A DNA stretch of 64,000 nt from Paracoccaceae bacterium. GTDB lineage: Bacteria > Pseudomonadota > Alphaproteobacteria > Rhodobacterales > Rhodobacteraceae. Under the pieces are notes generated by a model, which saw nothing but the letters and a program-made list of their open reading frames with translations, was not told where the DNA came from and did not search any database. A program made the position numbers and the translations under genes. The stretch spans positions 1 through 64,000 of the forward strand of contig JAKIUB010000007.1 of NCBI GenBank assembly GCA_021647745.1, given 5' to 3'. Numbering within the stretch: position 1 is the stretch's first letter; every line of letters starts with the position of its first letter. This document shows positions 41,887-49,624 of this stretch, piece by piece.

Positions 41887-43974
41887 ATGTCACGGCGCCC
41901 TGAAATATTGTTCCCTGTTTTTGGCGATGTCCGGAAGCTTGAGGGTATTGGTCCCAAAGGTGCCGAGGCTTTGGCGCGGGCCGATATTTCCCGCCCTAAA
42001 GACCTGCTGCTTACCCTGCCGCATTCCGGTATAGATAGAACGCTTCTCAAGTCTTTGAAAGGGTTTACCTTTCCGGGCATTGCGACCGTTGAGGTCGAGG
42101 TTCTCTCCTATCGGGAAGCCGCCGGGCGCGGCCCGTTTCGGGTGGTGGTTTCCGATGGGGATCTTGATTTTCAAATTGTGTTTTTCCGCCCGAATGGTGG
42201 CTGGATCACTTCACAATTGCCGCTTGGCGAGCGCCGGATCGTCTCGGGCAAGGTCGAGCTATATGACGGGGTAGCGCAGATGACACATCCCGAGCATATT
42301 TTACCACCGGATGAAGCAGAAAAATTACCGGCATTCGAGCCGTCTTATCCGCTGGTTGCAGGCCTGACCCAGCGCATGATGCGCAAGGCGGTTATATCGA
42401 CGTTGTGCCTGGCACCCGAGCTGGGCGAATGGATAGAGCCAAGCCTGATCAAAAAACACAATTGGCCAGGCTGGAAGGAGGCGCTTGATCAGGCCCACCA
42501 TCCGGCTTCGGTGCTTGATCTATTGCCGGCGGCCAAGGCCCGCGAGCGGCTGGCATATGACGAATTATTTGCCCACCAGCTCACTTTGGCGCTGGCCCGC
42601 GCCCATCGAAAACGCGCCAAGGGGATATCTACCATTTCCAGCGGGCAGCTGCGAAAAAAGCTGCTTGCGGGCCTTCCATTTACCCCCACAGGGGCGCAAA
42701 GCCGTGCTGTGGCCGAGATCGTGGATGATCTTGCTGCGCCAATTCGCATGAACAGATTGCTGCAAGGTGATGTTGGTTCAGGGAAAACACTGGTTGCCAT
42801 ATTAGCGATGACGGCGGTGGTCGAAGCCGGAGGGCAGGCGGCAATGATGGCTCCAACCGAAATACTGGCACGCCAGCACATGGCCTCGCTTGGCGCGATG
42901 GCCGCCTCGGTAGGTCTGAGGCTTGAAATTCTCACGGGTCGCGACAAGGGAAAAACCCGCGCGGCCAAGCTTGCGGCTCTGCGCGAGGGGCGTATTGATA
43001 TTCTGCTCGGCACGCATGCTGTTTTTCAAAAAGATGTGGAGTATAAAGATCTGCGCTTTGCGATTATTGACGAGCAGCACCGGTTTGGTGTCTCGCAGCG
43101 TATGGAGCTGGGCGAAAAGGGGCGGGCGGTCGATATTCTGGTGATGACAGCAACCCCGATTCCGCGCTCATTGGCGCTGGCGCATTATGGCGATATGGAT
43201 ATTTCAGTGCTGGACGAAAAACCAGAGGGCAGGCAACCCATTGAAACTGTTGTTATATCTTCTGGTCGAATGGACGAGGTGGTAGAAAAGCTTCGCGGCG
43301 CGATTGCGCGGGGGCAGCAGGTATTCTGGGTATGCCCTTTGGTTGAAGAATCAGAGGTGATGGCGCTGACAGCGGCGCAAGAGCGCTTTCGGGCGCTGCG
43401 CCTTGCTTTGGGGGAGGATGCCGTGGGGCTAGTACACGGCCAGCTCAAGCCGGAGGAGAAAGACGCCGCGATGGCCGGTTTTGTCTCGGGCGAAACCCGT
43501 GTGTTGGTGGCGACAACCGTGATAGAGGTCGGCGTCGATGTACCGAATGCGTCTATTATGGTGATTGAAGGGGCACAACACTTTGGTTTGGCCCAGCTAC
43601 ACCAGCTGCGCGGCAGGGTGGGGCGCGGAGAAAAGGCCTCGACCTGCTTGCTGATGTATGACCCGCCTTTGGGCCAGAGTGCGGTCGCGCGTCTGAAAAT
43701 TATGCGCGAAAGTGAAGACGGGTTTTTAATCGCGGATGAGGATTTGCGACTGCGCGGCGCAGGTGATCTGCTCGGGGTTCGCCAGTCAGGCCTGCCGCAG
43801 TTTCGGGTGGCTGATCTTGAAATTCACGCAGATCTAATGCGCATCGCACAGGATGATGCGCGGCTGCTGCTAAAGAACGACCCGGAGCTGAATTCGGCCC
43901 GCGGGCTGATGGCGCGGGTGCTGCTTTATTTGATGGATCGGGATAAGGCGTTTTTGCTTTTGAATGTGGGATAG
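41887..43974 (+). CDS. recG: ATP-dependent DNA helicase RecG
   Basis: Remodels stalled replication forks and Holliday junctions. The 695-residue protein has a wedge/OB domain (about 55-160), Walker A LQGDVGSGKTLVAI near 300, MAPTEILARQH (Ia), motif II IDEQHRFGVSQR near 400 (DEQH), motif III VMTATPIPRS, and motifs V-VI VATTVIEVGVDVPNA and HQLRGRVGRG. It follows ligA closely in the same direction. The C-terminus is normal. Immediately downstream begins a separate small transcription unit with a LexA-type box. Confidence 0.96.
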   Translation: MSRRPEILFPVFGDVRKLEGIGPKGAEALARADISRPKDLLLTLPHSGIDRTLLKSLKGFTFPGIATVEVEVLSYREAAGRGPFRVVVSDGDLDFQIVFFRPNGGWITSQLPLGERRIVSGKVELYDGVAQMTHPEHILPPDEAEKLPAFEPSYPLVAGLTQRMMRKAVISTLCLAPELGEWIEPSLIKKHNWPGWKEALDQAHHPASVLDLLPAAKARERLAYDELFAHQLTLALARAHRKRAKGISTISSGQLRKKLLAGLPFTPTGAQSRAVAEIVDDLAAPIRMNRLLQGDVGSGKTLVAILAMTAVVEAGGQAAMMAPTEILARQHMASLGAMAASVGLRLEILTGRDKGKTRAAKLAALREGRIDILLGTHAVFQKDVEYKDLRFAIIDEQHRFGVSQRMELGEKGRAVDILVMTATPIPRSLALAHYGDMDISVLDEKPEGRQPIETVVISSGRMDEVVEKLRGAIARGQQVFWVCPLVEESEVMALTAAQERFRALRLALGEDAVGLVHGQLKPEEKDAAMAGFVSGETRVLVATTVIEVGVDVPNASIMVIEGAQHFGLAQLHQLRGRVGRGEKASTCLLMYDPPLGQSAVARLKIMRESEDGFLIADEDLRLRGAGDLLGVRQSGLPQFRVADLEIHADLMRIAQDDARLLLKNDPELNSARGLMARVLLYLMDRDKAFLLLNVG

Positions 43975-43981
43975 CCGTTAT

Positions 43982-43996
43982 GTTCTTAAAATGTTC
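43982..43996 (+). promoter_or_regulatory. LexA (SOS) box upstream of a micropeptide gene
   Basis: GTTC-TTAAAAT-GTTC is an exact match to the alphaproteobacterial LexA site, the direct repeat GTTC-N7-GTTC. It ends immediately before TTGACT (43997-44002), a likely -35 element, so LexA bound here would block transcription of the 36-codon gene at 44068. It begins 8 bases after the recG stop. Confidence 0.72.
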
Positions 43997-44067
43997 TTGA
44001 CTTGTCGGATCAAATAGAGAACATTAAGGAAACTTAACAGCGACTAACCCGCTAAAAGGAGAACATA

Positions 44068-44178
44068 ATGACCGCCCTGATCAGAAAATTCGATAAATCG
44101 GACGCCAAGGAGTTGCTGGAAGATGCGCTTGCGCTCGGTGCTGTTTTTGCCATGGTGTTGGTTTTGGTGTCGTTCTAG
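44068..44178 (+). CDS. 36-residue single-pass membrane peptide, candidate SOS-induced
   Basis: ATG 44068 is preceded by AAAAGGAGAAC, a very strong ribosome binding site, and the frame runs 36 codons to TAG 44176. The product has a charged amphipathic first half (MTALIRKFDKSDAKELLEDA) and one hydrophobic helix reaching the C-terminus (LALGAVFAMVLVLVSF). A perfect LexA box (43982-43996) and -35-like TTGACT lie upstream, and a terminator (44241-44268) follows, so it is a complete monocistronic unit. SOS-induced small membrane peptides are known elsewhere: SidA of Caulobacter stops division, and TisB of E. coli depolarises the membrane. Similar function here is an inference; I do not recognise the sequence. 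Confidence 0.75.
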   Translation: MTALIRKFDKSDAKELLEDALALGAVFAMVLVLVSF

Positions 44179-44240
44179 CTGCCACCCAATTGAGAGTTTG
44201 CTCGCTCGGCCTTTTTCTGCCTTGGCCGGGCAACCACCTC

Positions 44241-44268
44241 GGCGCGGCCTCAGGGCTGCGCCTTTTTT
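44241..44268 (+). terminator. Intrinsic terminator of the micropeptide gene
   Basis: GGCGCGGCC (44241-44249) pairs with GGCTGCGCC (44254-44262) with one G-U pair and a TCAG loop, followed by six T and then ATTT. It lies 63 bases after the micropeptide stop and overlaps the 3' end of the convergent scaffold gene. Confidence 0.8.
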
Positions 44269-44699
44269 ATTTCACTGATGGCTTCAAGCGTGGCTTCGAT
44301 CGCCAGCATAATGGAAGCGTGGCGGTTTTTATAGGCACGGGCAGGGCGCAACACCTCGAATTTTTCAAAAGGAGGTTTGGGTGTGTCTCCGTCGGTTTTG
44401 ATCAGCGCATACAGCTGGTCGCGTGCATCCCTGATTTGCGCTTCGCTCGCGCCGATTGCCTGTGCGCCGAGTATGGAGGCCGAAGCCTGCCCCAAAGCGC
44501 AGGCCTTCACATCCTGACCAAACCGCGTGATTGACGTGCCGTCATAATCAAGGCTCACAGTTACGTTTGAGCCACAAAGCGGCGCGCGTTTTTTGACCTG
44601 CGCCATTGGGTTTTCCAACAACTCGGCATGAGGGATATCGGCGGCAAGAGCCAGAATTTGCCCCGAGTAGAGGCGAATCAGATCACTATCATCTGGCAT
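44250..44699 (-). CDS. NifU/IscU-like iron-sulfur cluster scaffold protein
   Basis: A 149-residue U-type scaffold. The opening SDLIRLYSGQILALAADIPH corresponds to the family start, and the cluster-ligand cysteines are in KRAPLCGSNVTV near 40 and DVKACALGQASAS near 65. The third U-type Cys, usually near residue 130, is not obvious; the C-terminal region has no cysteine, which points to the short 'iron-sulfur cluster assembly scaffold' group of alphaproteobacteria instead of classic IscU. The start MPDDSDLIRL (ATG 44697-44699) is chosen over a longer frame. It diverges from hisI. Confidence 0.75.
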   Translation of the reverse strand: MPDDSDLIRLYSGQILALAADIPHAELLENPMAQVKKRAPLCGSNVTVSLDYDGTSITRFGQDVKACALGQASASILGAQAIGASEAQIRDARDQLYALIKTDGDTPKPPFEKFEVLRPARAYKNRHASIMLAIEATLEAISEIKKAQP

Positions 44700-44763
44700 T
44701 GGAAGCACCTGTTGAGTATGTCTGGAGGATAGATAGGCACTCTGGCGGAGATTGAAAAGCGAA

Positions 44764-45123
44764 ATGACAAAATTTGATAGTAATACGCTCAGGTATAACA
44801 AAGACGGTCTCGTTTCCGTCATCGCTCAAGATGCCGGAACGCTTGAAGTACTTATGCTGGCATGGATGAATGAGAAAGCCCTGAGCGAAACCCTGAAAAC
44901 CGGCCGGATGACTTATTGGTCGCGCTCAAGGCAAGCCTTTTGGCGCAAGGGCGAAAGCTCCGGTCATGTTCAGACATTGGTAGACATGCGTTTTGATTGC
45001 GACCGTGATTGCCTTTTGGCATTGGTTGAGCAAGTCGGTCCCGCTTGCCACACAAACCGCCGTAGTTGTTTTTATACCGCAGTCAGGAACGGCCAGGAGC
45101 TGGAGCTGACCGAGCCTGAGTGA
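44764..45123 (+). CDS. hisI: Phosphoribosyl-AMP cyclohydrolase
   Basis: Third step of histidine synthesis: opens the adenine ring of PR-AMP. The 119-residue protein is the single-domain form without HisE. Metal-binding and active-site motifs are YWSRSRQAFWRKGESSGHVQ near 51, DCDRDCLL-type FDCDRDCLLALVEQ near 76, and ACHTNRRSCFY near 95. The start could also be an in-frame TTG 12 bases upstream; the ATG is used here. It is separate from other his genes and convergent with gluQ (7 bases). Confidence 0.93.
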   Translation: MTKFDSNTLRYNKDGLVSVIAQDAGTLEVLMLAWMNEKALSETLKTGRMTYWSRSRQAFWRKGESSGHVQTLVDMRFDCDRDCLLALVEQVGPACHTNRRSCFYTAVRNGQELELTEPE

Positions 45124-45130
45124 GGGGGAC

Positions 45131-46027
45131 TTAAAGCCCGACCATCTGCCGGATATCCCGTGCAGAGGCCCCTTCCTCCCGGTATTTGGAGATCGCCCGC
45201 GCGTCGTCGCGCTTGGCCAGCCGCTTGCCGGTTTCGTCTCGGATTAGTGCATGGTGATGATAGACCGGCGTGGGCAGTCCCAATATTTTCTGTAAAATAA
45301 CATGTATTTTTGTCGCCTCGAAAAGATCCTCGCCGCGACTGACATGGCTCACCCCCTGAAAGGCGTCGTCCAGCACAACAGAAAGATGATAGGATGTGCC
45401 CATCTCGCGCCGCGCCAGTACGATATCTCCGATATTCAACAGCGCGTCTTCAGCGCTGAATTCGATCAATCCCGTCTCCCCGTTCGGGCCGGCGCCGCTT
45501 TCCGTAAAATAAAACATCTCCGCCCCCGAGCGGCTTTCACCATAAAACCCGGCCATGGCCATATTTAGCCTCAGGGGACTGTCAGGAAGCGGATAATCCC
45601 GATAGGAAACAATTTTATTTCGGCATGTTCCAGGATAAACCAACCCGTCCGGCCCGTGTATTTCCGGCCCTTCCTGCGGCGCACTGGCCGCAGCGGTGAT
45701 ATCCTTGCGGGTACAGCGGCACGGGTAAAGCAGCCCCTCGCGCCACAACCTGAAGAGCGCGTCCCGATAGGCGGACAGGCGCAGTGATTGCCTCAGCACA
45801 GGTTTGGGCCAGTGGATACCAAGCCACTCCAAGTCCTCGAATATCTGTGTTTCCCAACGGAGGCGGCAGCGTGAAAGGTCGATATCCTCGATGCGGAGCA
45901 TAAACTCTCCACCGTTTTTTTGGGCCTGATCCCACGCTATAAGCGCGCTATATGCGTGGCCAAGATGCAGCGGGCCGGTGGGTGAGGGCGCAAAACGCTC
46001 TCTCCAGGTCAATTCGGGCCAAGCCAT
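45131..46027 (-). CDS. gluQ: Glutamyl-queuosine tRNA(Asp) synthetase
   Basis: Paralogue of glutamyl-tRNA synthetase that attaches glutamate to queuosine in tRNA-Asp. The 298-residue protein has only the catalytic domain: RFAPSPTGPLHLGHAYSALIAW with the HIGH-like HLGH near 22, RIEDIDLSRCR near 45, zinc-type CRCTRKDI and the KMSKS-like KRLAKRDDARAISKYR near 265. The anticodon-binding half is absent, as expected. Its first 19 bases overlap the end of trmFO, another tRNA-modification gene, in the same direction. Confidence 0.92.
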   Translation of the reverse strand: MAWPELTWRERFAPSPTGPLHLGHAYSALIAWDQAQKNGGEFMLRIEDIDLSRCRLRWETQIFEDLEWLGIHWPKPVLRQSLRLSAYRDALFRLWREGLLYPCRCTRKDITAAASAPQEGPEIHGPDGLVYPGTCRNKIVSYRDYPLPDSPLRLNMAMAGFYGESRSGAEMFYFTESGAGPNGETGLIEFSAEDALLNIGDIVLARREMGTSYHLSVVLDDAFQGVSHVSRGEDLFEATKIHVILQKILGLPTPVYHHHALIRDETGKRLAKRDDARAISKYREEGASARDIRQMVGL

Positions 46028-47349
46028 GCCAGAAAATCCGCCTTGCCCCTGTCAGTATAAGCCTTGTAACGGGTTTTGCGATTGCGCCGCCCCTTTTTGG
46101 CATCAACCTCCGGAAAAAGGCCAAAATTGACATTCATCGGCTGAAAGGTTTTGGCCACGGCTCCGCCGGTGATATGGGTAATAAGCGCGCCCATTGCGGT
46201 TGTATTCGGCGGTGGCGCCAAGGCTTCGCCCCGCGCCTGAGCAATCGCCATGCGGCCTGCGAGCAAGCCCATGGCGGTGCTTTCCACATAGCCCTCAACC
46301 CCTGTTATTTGACCGGCCATGCGGATATTTACGTTTGTTTTCAGTTGCATTTGGTTGTTGAGCAAACGCGGTGAGTTGATAAACGTGTTGCGGTGAATGC
46401 CGCCAAGCCGGGCAAATTCGGCATTTTCCAACCCCGGTATCATGCGCAGCACCTCGGTCTGGGCGCCGTATTTCATTTTGGTCTGGAAGCCGACTATATT
46501 AAACAGGGTGCCAAGCGCATTGTCGCGGCGTAGCTGCACGACGGCGTGGGCCTTGATGTCTGGCGCGTGCGAATTGGTCAATCCGACGGGCTTCATCGGG
46601 CCAAAACGCAAGGTTTCGCGTCCCCGCGCGGCCATCACCTCGATCGGCAGGCAGCCGTCAAAGTAGGGCGTGTCGCGCTCCCAATCCTTGAATTCTGTTT
46701 TTTCCGCAGCCAGCAGCGCGTCAATAAAGCCGTTATACTGCGTCTCGTCCATGGGGCAATTGAGGTAGGCCTTGCGGTCAGCCTCGGTTTCGCCCTTGTC
46801 ATAGCGAGACTGGAACCACGCTTTGTCCATATTGACGCTCTCGGCATAAACAATCGGGGCGATCGCATCAAAAAACGCCAGTCCGTCTTCACCGGCAGCA
46901 CTGCGGATAGCCTCGGCCAAAGCGGTGGTTGTGAGCGGGCCGGTGGCAATTATTGTATTTTCCCAATCGGGCAGGGCCGTGATCTCGCCACTTTCAAAAC
47001 TAATATTTTTATGGTTGCGCAACCGCTCTGTTACCGCGCCAGAAAAGGCGTGCCGGTCCACCGCCAGTGCGCTACCGGCGGGCAGGGCGTGTTTGTCGGC
47101 CATTTCCATAATCAGCCCACCGGCTTGGCGCATTTCCCAGTGCAGCAAGCCCACGGCATTGCTCTCGTCATCATCCGAGCGGAACGAATTGGAGCAGACA
47201 AGCTCGGCGAAATCACCGGTCTGGTGGGCAAAGGTGCCGGTATCGGGGCGCATTTCGTGCAGCACCACGGGCAGGCCGGCCTCGGCCACCTGCCAAGCAG
47301 CTTCGGAGCCGGCCATGCCACCGCCAATAATATGAATAGGTTCTGTCAT
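46009..47349 (-). CDS. trmFO: Folate-dependent tRNA U54 methyltransferase TrmFO
   Basis: Forms ribothymidine at U54 of tRNA using methylene-THF and FADH2. The 446-residue flavoprotein begins with the FAD loop IHIIGGGMAGSEAAWQVA, then VVLHEMRP, VCSNSFRSDDDESNAVGLLHWEMR near 50 with the catalytic Cys, and ends with the second Cys region YLNCPMDETQYNGFIDALLAAEK near 193 and GQITGVEGYVES near 340. Length is normal. It lies upstream of gluQ with a 19-base overlap and diverges from the cyclophilin genes across about 105 bases. Confidence 0.95.
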   Translation of the reverse strand: MTEPIHIIGGGMAGSEAAWQVAEAGLPVVLHEMRPDTGTFAHQTGDFAELVCSNSFRSDDDESNAVGLLHWEMRQAGGLIMEMADKHALPAGSALAVDRHAFSGAVTERLRNHKNISFESGEITALPDWENTIIATGPLTTTALAEAIRSAAGEDGLAFFDAIAPIVYAESVNMDKAWFQSRYDKGETEADRKAYLNCPMDETQYNGFIDALLAAEKTEFKDWERDTPYFDGCLPIEVMAARGRETLRFGPMKPVGLTNSHAPDIKAHAVVQLRRDNALGTLFNIVGFQTKMKYGAQTEVLRMIPGLENAEFARLGGIHRNTFINSPRLLNNQMQLKTNVNIRMAGQITGVEGYVESTAMGLLAGRMAIAQARGEALAPPPNTTAMGALITHITGGAVAKTFQPMNVNFGLFPEVDAKKGRRNRKTRYKAYTDRGKADFLAWLGPN

Positions 47350-47454
47350 GGAGAGGGATTTAGGCCATGCATAGGCAAAAGAAAAGCGGCATCAGGGCTT
47401 TTCCTTTGCCTCGCACATCATTATCTTAACGAAAATGCCACAAAGGAGAACAAA

Positions 47455-47961
47455 ATGGCTGATATCAAAGACCCGGAAAATACCGTTATCATTGAAGTAG
47501 AGGGCGGCAATGTCGTTATCGAACTTTTGCCTGATGTGGCCCCTGGCCATGTGGAGCGCATGAAAGAGCTGGCCCGCGCCGGTGAATATGACAATGTGAC
47601 CTTCCACCGCGTAATAGACGGCTTCATGGCCCAGACCGGTGATGTCGCCAACGGCGATATGGAAGACAACTTTAATTTGCGCGCTGCCGGCACAGGCGGC
47701 TCCAGCAAGCCAAACCTGAAGGCCGAGTTTTCCAAACTGCCGTTTGATCGTGGTGTGATTGGCGCAGCTCGCAGCCAAAGCCCGGATTCGGCCAATTCCC
47801 AGTTTTTTATTATGCTGGCAGATGGCCACTTTCTTAACGGGCAATACACGGTTTATGGCCGTGTAATCGAGGGGATGGAGCATGTTGATGCGATCCCCAA
47901 AGGTGAGCCACCCGCAGCGCCGGGGCGGATGAAATCGGTCAAAGTGGCGGCAGACGCATGA
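47455..47961 (+). CDS. Cyclophilin-type peptidyl-prolyl isomerase, cytoplasmic
   Basis: A 168-residue cyclophilin that speeds proline isomerisation. Active-site motifs: VTFHRVIDGFMAQTGDV near 42, FSKLPFDRGVIGAARSQSPDSANSQFFIMLAD near 90 and QYTVYGRVIEGMEHVDAI. No signal peptide is present, so it is cytoplasmic. AAAGGAGAAC precedes ATG 47455. Its stop overlaps the start of a second, exported cyclophilin by 4 bases (ATGA), so the two are made together. Confidence 0.93.
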   Translation: MADIKDPENTVIIEVEGGNVVIELLPDVAPGHVERMKELARAGEYDNVTFHRVIDGFMAQTGDVANGDMEDNFNLRAAGTGGSSKPNLKAEFSKLPFDRGVIGAARSQSPDSANSQFFIMLADGHFLNGQYTVYGRVIEGMEHVDAIPKGEPPAAPGRMKSVKVAADA

Positions 47962-48560
47962 TCCGCCGTAGCTTTTTGAAAGTGTTGGCGCTGGCGGGTA
48001 TTGCCATTGCCAGCCCCGCGCTCGCTCAGGATATTGACCCCGAAAACGTGCTTGTGCTGGAAATTTCCGGCGAGGCCGAGGGCATTGTAGAGATATTGCT
48101 GCGCCCTGATGTTGCCCCGCTGCATGTGGCGCAAATCAAAACACTGGTGCGCGAAGGAACCTATAACGGGGTCGCCTTTCATCGCGTGATCGAGGGCTTT
48201 ATGGCGCAAACCGGTGATGTCGAGTTTGGTATGTTCGAGGGCTATGAAGGCGGGAAGGCCGGGCGTGGCGGCTCTACGCTCAACGACTTGCCGGCCGAGT
48301 TTTCCGATCTTGCCTTTGATGCCGGTGTTGTCGGCATGGCGCGGTCCAGCAATCCTGATTCTGCCAATTCGCAGTTTTTCATCATGTTCGAGCGCGCGGC
48401 TTCACTTGATGGCCAATATACGGTGTTTGGCCGGGTGATCGAGGGGATGGATGTGGTCAACGCCATTAAGCAAGGCAGCCGCGGCGCTAACGGTGCGGTC
48501 GCCGATACACCTGATTATATCGCCAGCGCCTACATCAAAGCCGATGGTGCGTCGGAATAA
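47958..48560 (+). CDS. Cyclophilin-type peptidyl-prolyl isomerase, exported
   Basis: A 200-residue cyclophilin with an N-terminal export signal. The opening MIRRSFLKVLALAGIAIASPALAQ has twin arginines followed by SFLK, close to the Tat consensus S/T-RRxFLK, with an AxA cleavage near 23, so a periplasmic location through Tat or Sec is expected. The catalytic core matches the family: VAFHRVIEGFMAQTGDV, MARSSNPDSANSQFFIMFER and QYTVFGRVIEGMDVVNAI. It is coupled by ATGA to the cytoplasmic paralogue, giving one operon for both compartments. Confidence 0.9.
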   Translation: MIRRSFLKVLALAGIAIASPALAQDIDPENVLVLEISGEAEGIVEILLRPDVAPLHVAQIKTLVREGTYNGVAFHRVIEGFMAQTGDVEFGMFEGYEGGKAGRGGSTLNDLPAEFSDLAFDAGVVGMARSSNPDSANSQFFIMFERAASLDGQYTVFGRVIEGMDVVNAIKQGSRGANGAVADTPDYIASAYIKADGASE

Positions 48561-48602
48561 ATCCGCGTCACAAGCCCGTGACACGGACTAGATAAATTTT
48601 TC

Positions 48603-48647
48603 ATTTTGGCCCATCTATTATATATTGCTTTAATAGGGGGCCAAAAT
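48603..48647 (+). promoter_or_regulatory. Start-codon-sequestering hairpin of the DUF3179 gene
   Basis: ATTTTGGCCC (48603-48612) is the exact complement of GGGCCAAAAT (48638-48647). Inside it CTATTA (48615-48620) pairs with TAATAG (48631-48636), with a small AT/G internal bulge and a 10-base loop. The 3' arm contains most of the G-rich ribosome binding site and the first two bases of the ATG at 48646. The RNA would therefore hide the start of translation. A -10-like TAGATA lies at 48589-48594. It could act as an RNA thermometer or a protein-bound switch; a DNA operator is the alternative. Confidence 0.7.
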
Positions 48648-49608
48648 GCTTAGACCTGTTGCCATGATTGCCACGCTGCTGTTTGCGCTACCCGCTGTCG
48701 CACAGGTGGCCTTTTGGAAAAACGAATGGCCGCTGACCGATTTCACCAAAACCAGTGTCGAGTTTATTGAAATACTCTCCGGTGGTCCTCCCAGAGACGG
48801 TATTCCGGCGCTGGACGAGGTAACCTTCATTGCCCCTGACAGCTCTGATATCAACCCGCGCGAGCCGGTGGTTGCGCTCGAAATTGCGGGGCAGGCGGCG
48901 CGCGCCTACCCGCTGCGCTATCTGACATGGCACGAGGTCATCAACGACCAAGTCGGCGACACCCCCGTTGCCATAACCTTTTGCCCGCTGTGCAATTCCG
49001 GCGTGGTGTTTGATCGCCGCATCAATAGCCGTGTACTCAATTTCGGAGTGACCGGAAAGCTGCGCAAATCAAACCTCATTATCTATGATCGCGAAACCGA
49101 AAGCTGGTGGCAGCAATATAACGGAAATGCCATTGTCGGAGCCTATACCGGCCAATCCCTGACCAAGATCGTCAGCTGGACAGAATCACTACAGGAGTTT
49201 GCCGAGCGCAACCCCGAGGGGTTATTGATGGCCGAGCCAACTGGTTTTAACCGCCCCTACGGCCAAAACCCCTATGATAGCTACGATAGCGCCGCACGCC
49301 CGTTTTTATATAGCGGCGCTCCGCCACCATTCGGAATAGAGCCTTTATCGCGGGTGATACGGGTTGGCCACAGGGCCTGGCCGATGGCACGGCTGCAAAA
49401 TGCCGGGGTGATCGAGGAGGCGGGTGTGCGCATTGTCTGGCAGGCCGGCATGGCTTCGGCGCTTGATAGCAGGGAAATAGCCATGGGCCGTGATATCGGC
49501 TCTATCCGGGTGTTTGATATGCAGGGTAATCCGGTTGATCACGAAGTGGTTTTTGCGTTTGCCTTTCACGCCTTTGACCCCGATGGCGAATGGATGCTGG
49601 GAAACTGA
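48646..49608 (+). CDS. DUF3179-family exported protein
   Basis: A 320-residue protein with a Sec signal peptide (MLRPVAMIATLLFALPAVAQ, cleavage near 20). The mature part matches DUF3179: YPLRYLTWHEVINDQVGDTPVAITFCPLCNSGVVFDRR near 93 with the CPLCNS pair of cysteines, then TGKLRKSNLIIYDRETESWWQQ. The family's function is not known; the Cys pair suggests metal or redox chemistry. An alternative start Met lies 18 bases on, but ATG 48646 follows AGGGGG at good spacing. Its start sits inside a long hairpin (48603-48647), so its translation is probably regulated. Confidence 0.85.
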   Translation: MLRPVAMIATLLFALPAVAQVAFWKNEWPLTDFTKTSVEFIEILSGGPPRDGIPALDEVTFIAPDSSDINPREPVVALEIAGQAARAYPLRYLTWHEVINDQVGDTPVAITFCPLCNSGVVFDRRINSRVLNFGVTGKLRKSNLIIYDRETESWWQQYNGNAIVGAYTGQSLTKIVSWTESLQEFAERNPEGLLMAEPTGFNRPYGQNPYDSYDSAARPFLYSGAPPPFGIEPLSRVIRVGHRAWPMARLQNAGVIEEAGVRIVWQAGMASALDSREIAMGRDIGSIRVFDMQGNPVDHEVVFAFAFHAFDPDGEWMLGN

Positions 49609-49624
49609 CGCCGGGCGGCAGGCG

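Noticed and set aside
44021..44036. GAAC-N7-AAAC as a second LexA box before the micropeptide
   Set aside because: One half is mismatched and it lies downstream of the likely -10; too degenerate to claim.
46546..47454. Apparent long N-terminal extension of the cytoplasmic cyclophilin
   Set aside because: The upstream frame is antisense to trmFO. The cyclophilin has its own AAAGGAGAAC site and ATG at 47455, giving the normal family length.
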